Under the pieces are notes generated by a model, which worked only from the letters and a program-made list of their open reading frames with translations, made no database searches and was not told where the DNA came from. 15,268 nt of DNA, taken from positions 1 to 15,268 of the forward strand of contig CAMCTE010000042.1 of assembly GCA_945878385.1 (NCBI GenBank). Direction: 5' to 3'. Position numbers and translations under genes: made by a program. Origin of the DNA: Azohydromonas lata NBRC 102462. Lineage in GTDB: Bacteria > Pseudomonadota > Gammaproteobacteria > Burkholderiales > Burkholderiaceae_C. Below, piece after piece: positions 13,404 to 15,268 of this stretch (the stretch's first letter is position 1; the number at the start of each line of letters is the position of its first letter).

Positions 13404-13449
13404 TTCGCTTCCTCCGCTGGTGGGCAGGGTGCCAACCGTCGAATGGTGG

Positions 13450-13496
13450 TTCTGCCTTTGGAATGCAGAAGTCTATGGATCTTATGCAGCAGACTT
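13450..13496. promoter_or_regulatory. Inverted repeats between dadA and the Lrp-type gene
   Basis: TTCTGC (13450-13455) and GCAGAA (13465-13470) form a perfect dyad. AAGTCT (13469-13474) and AGACTT (13491-13496) form a second, overlapping the first. The region is AT-rich compared with its surroundings. Lrp-family proteins bind multiple spaced dyads, so these are candidate sites for divergent control of dadA and the regulator; this is inference. Confidence 0.45.
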
Positions 13497-13498
13497 TT

Positions 13499-13527
13499 TT
13501 GAGTTTTTTATCTTTCTCAGTGAAAAT
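13499..13527 (+). promoter_or_regulatory. Possible sigma70-type promoter for the Lrp-type gene
   Basis: TTGAGT (13499-13504) and GAAAAT (13522-13527) are separated by 17 bp, each matching four of six consensus bases. The site lies just upstream of the AAAGGAG ribosome binding site and downstream of the candidate operator dyads. Confidence 0.35.
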
Positions 13528-13547
13528 CTCTGCCAAAGGAGCTGGAT

Positions 13548-14027
13548 GTGAGTTCAGACGACACACACACCGAACTGGACCGCCTGGACTTGAAGATCCT
13601 GAATGTGCTGCAGCGCCGCGGGCGCATCTCCATGACCGATCTGGGGCAGGAAATCGGCCTGTCCACCTCGCCGGTGGCCGAGCGGGTGAAGCGTTTGGAA
13701 CGGCGCGGGGTGATCACCGGCTACCACGCCCGCGTGAACCCCGCGGCGCTGGGACGCACCCTGCTGGTGTTCGTGGAAATCACGCTCAGCAGCAAATCGC
13801 CGCAGGTGTTCGAGAAGGTCAAACGCGAACTGCAGCACATGCCGGCGGTGCTGGAGTGCCACCTGGTGAGCGGCAGTTTTGACTACCTGGTGAAGGCGCG
13901 GCTGGGCGAGATGGCACAGTACCGCGAATTGCTGGGCAGCATCCTCAAGCGCATCCCCGTGCCCTCCACCTCCAACAGCTATGTGGTGATGGAGGAGATC
14001 AAAGAGACGACGGTGTTGGAGACTTGA
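13548..14027 (+). CDS. Lrp/AsnC-family transcriptional regulator (probable dadA regulator)
   Basis: The 159-residue protein has an N-terminal helix-turn-helix (about 14-60: LDLKILNVLQRRGRISMTDL, then GLSTSPVAERVKRLERRGVITGY) and a C-terminal RAM ligand-binding domain (about 70-152, including ECHLVSGSFDYLVKARLG). Lrp-family proteins assemble as octamers and respond to amino acids. The start is GTG 13548, since AAAGGAG at 13535-13541 is six bases upstream and the protein begins with the usual short acidic tail. Divergence from dadA suggests it senses alanine or another amino acid and activates dadA, like Lrp-type DadR/BkdR proteins (inference). Its last 49 bases overlap the opposite-strand tgt gene. 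Confidence 0.93.
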   Translation: MSSDDTHTELDRLDLKILNVLQRRGRISMTDLGQEIGLSTSPVAERVKRLERRGVITGYHARVNPAALGRTLLVFVEITLSSKSPQVFEKVKRELQHMPAVLECHLVSGSFDYLVKARLGEMAQYRELLGSILKRIPVPSTSNSYVVMEEIKETTVLET

Positions 14028-15196
14028 ATTCCCCGCGATCGGTCCGCCGCAAATTGCGCCGCAAACGCAGCAAAGCGCCCCTCGTCCAACGCCTGGCGCA
14101 CCTCGCGCATCAGGTTCAGGTAATAGTGCAGGTTGTGGATGCTGGCCAGCATGGGGCCGAGCATTTCGCCGCAGCGGTCCAAGTGGTGCAGGTAGGCGCG
14201 GCTGAAGGCGCCGCTGACCGTGCCATCTTCGCGCGTGATGCCCTTGCAGGTGTAGCAGGTGCAGGTGGGGTCCAGCGGCCGTTCGTCGGTCTTGTGGCGC
14301 GCGTTGCGGATCTTCAGGTCACCGAAGCGGGTGAACAGATGCCCGTTGCGCGCATTGCGGGTGGGCATCACACAGTCGAACAGATCCACGCCGTGCTGCA
14401 CACCGTAGACCAGGTCTTCTGGCGTGCCCACGCCCATCAGGTAACGGGGCTTGTGCGCCGGCAGGCGGTGCGGCGTGTGCGCGGTCAGGCGCAGCATGTC
14501 TTCCTTGGGTTCGCCCACCGACACCCCGCCCACCGCATAGCCCGGCAGGTTCAGCTCCACCAACTGCTCCAGCGATTCCTGGCGCAGGCTCTCGTACATG
14601 CCGCCCTGCACGATGCCGAAGAGGGCGTTGGGGTTCTCCAGGCGCGCGAATTCGGCTTGACAGCGTTTGGCCCAACGCAGACTCAACTCCATCGACGCGC
14701 GCGCCTGCGCTTCGGTGGTGAGCACGCCGGCGGTCTGGTAGGGCGTGCATTCGTCGAATTGCATGACGATGTCGGAATTGAGCACCGTCTGGATCTGCAT
14801 GCTCACCTCAGGTGTGAGGAAGAGCTTGTCACCGGTGACCGGCGAAGCGAAGCGCACGCCTTCCTCGGTGATCTTGCGGCCCTTGCCGTCTTCGCCTGAG
14901 AGGCTCCACACCTGAAAGCCACCGCTGTCGGTGAGGATGGGTTTGTTCCAGCGCTCAAAGCCATGCAGCCCACCAAACTGCTTCAGGATGTCCAGGCCCG
15001 GGCGCAACCACAGGTGAAAGGTGTTGCCCAGGATGATCTGCGCGCCCATCTCTTCCAAACTGCGTGGCATCACGCCCTTGACCGTGCCGTAGGTGCCCAC
15101 CGGCATGAAGATGGGCGTTTGCACCACGCCGTGGTTGAGCGTGAGGCGGCCCCGGCGGGCGTGGCCCTCGGTGCGCAGAAGTTCGAAGTTCAGCAT
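13979..15196 (-). CDS. tgt: Queuine tRNA-ribosyltransferase (tRNA-guanine transglycosylase)
   Basis: Tgt exchanges guanine 34 for preQ1 in tRNAs with GUN anticodons, the entry step of queuosine formation on tRNA. Seen in the 405-residue protein: D90 in LTDSGGFQV (general acid/base), MQFDECTPY, nucleophile D274 in DLFDCVMPTRNAR, and zinc ligands C312, C314, C317 with H354 in SIHN. It is longer than the E. coli enzyme (about 375): a four-residue insert lies before RKITEEGV, about 11 residues lie between the zinc Cys and SRAYLHHL, and a C-terminal tail (QVSNTVVSLISSITT) is encoded antisense to the end of the Lrp-type gene. ATG 15196 overlaps the queA stop by 7 bp, so the pair is an operon. Confidence 0.97.
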   Translation of the reverse strand: MLNFELLRTEGHARRGRLTLNHGVVQTPIFMPVGTYGTVKGVMPRSLEEMGAQIILGNTFHLWLRPGLDILKQFGGLHGFERWNKPILTDSGGFQVWSLSGEDGKGRKITEEGVRFASPVTGDKLFLTPEVSMQIQTVLNSDIVMQFDECTPYQTAGVLTTEAQARASMELSLRWAKRCQAEFARLENPNALFGIVQGGMYESLRQESLEQLVELNLPGYAVGGVSVGEPKEDMLRLTAHTPHRLPAHKPRYLMGVGTPEDLVYGVQHGVDLFDCVMPTRNARNGHLFTRFGDLKIRNARHKTDERPLDPTCTCYTCKGITREDGTVSGAFSRAYLHHLDRCGEMLGPMLASIHNLHYYLNLMREVRQALDEGRFAAFAAQFAADRSRGIQVSNTVVSLISSITT

Positions 15197-15268
15197 GATC
15201 GGGTGAGCAGCATGGCGTCGCCATAGCTGAAGAAACGGTAGCGCGCCTCGATGGCGTGGCGGTACAAG
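15190..15268 (-). CDS. queA: S-adenosylmethionine:tRNA ribosyltransferase-isomerase, C-terminal fragment
   Basis: The last 25 codons are present on the minus strand and read LYRHAIEARYRFFSYGDAMLLTRSC. The RYRFFSYGDAM block is the conserved QueA C-terminus. QueA adds the cyclopentanediol-epoxide moiety to preQ1-tRNA, the step after Tgt. The TGA at 15192-15190 lies inside the first codons of tgt (ATGCTGA), a 7-bp overlap that implies co-transcription and possible translational coupling. The rest of the gene lies beyond the right edge. Confidence 0.92.
   Translation of the reverse strand, partial: LYRHAIEARYRFFSYGDAMLLTRSC

Noticed and set aside
14024..14899. A 291-codon plus-strand frame opposite tgt.
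   Set aside because: It is a GC-driven shadow of tgt; all catalytic and zinc residues of Tgt are on the minus strand.
1..15268. A defence island, mobile element or other new multi-gene system.
   Set aside because: No nuclease, toxin-antitoxin, integrase, transposase, terminal repeat or abrupt base-composition change was seen. Nearly all genes belong to recognisable chromosomal families.

Overview
The window looks like a GC-rich proteobacterial chromosome segment, most likely Burkholderiales and plausibly Comamonadaceae. This placement is inferred from base composition, protein flavour (GTP-type PEP carboxykinase, RlmJ, DadA beside an Lrp-type regulator, queA-tgt) and dense packing with short intergenic gaps. 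I see no rRNA, tRNA, CRISPR array, insertion sequence, prophage gene or integration site. It reads as ordinary chromosomal housekeeping and catabolic DNA, not a mobile island. No clearly new multi-gene system is visible. The best leads are regulatory dyads and some unusual proteins.

Layout, left to right. The 5' end of a LysR-type regulator (minus, runs off the left edge) is divergent from a small uncharacterised gene (193-477). A minus-strand pair follows: a lipoprotein of the glucose/sorbosone dehydrogenase family (1199-2464) overlapping by four bases a diheme c-type cytochrome (573-1202), a plausible periplasmic dehydrogenase/electron acceptor couple. Upstream on the same strand is pckG (2696-4576), with its own intrinsic terminator at 2616-2645. 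A flavin-binding PNPOx-like gene (4845-5486, plus) diverges from pckG.

Next is a compact minus-strand cluster of small enzymes: SRPBCC/AHSA1 protein, two VOC (glyoxalase-fold) proteins and a hotdog thioesterase (7268 down to 5506). A MOSC-domain protein (7401-7991, plus) diverges from it. An Old Yellow Enzyme reductase (8049-9152, minus) is divergent from a zeta-like glutathione transferase (9256-9900, plus). A single-domain cupin (9935-10417) and a secreted His/Gly-rich protein (10548-11021) are both on the minus strand.

The right part holds rlmJ (11100-11960, plus), dadA (12090-13403, minus), a divergent Lrp/AsnC regulator (13548-14027, plus) that probably controls dadA, and the queuosine genes tgt (13979-15196) and the 3' end of queA (15190 to the edge), both minus. 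The lrp and tgt coding regions converge and overlap by 49 bp. queA and tgt overlap by 7 bp, as expected for one operon.

Functional themes are central carbon and amino-acid turnover (PckG, DadA/Lrp), redox and electrophile handling (OYE, GST, VOC proteins, MOSC, GSDH/cytochrome) and RNA modification (RlmJ, Tgt, QueA). No stretch longer than about 300 bases lacks a gene. The longest gap, 4577-4844, contains several inverted repeats.
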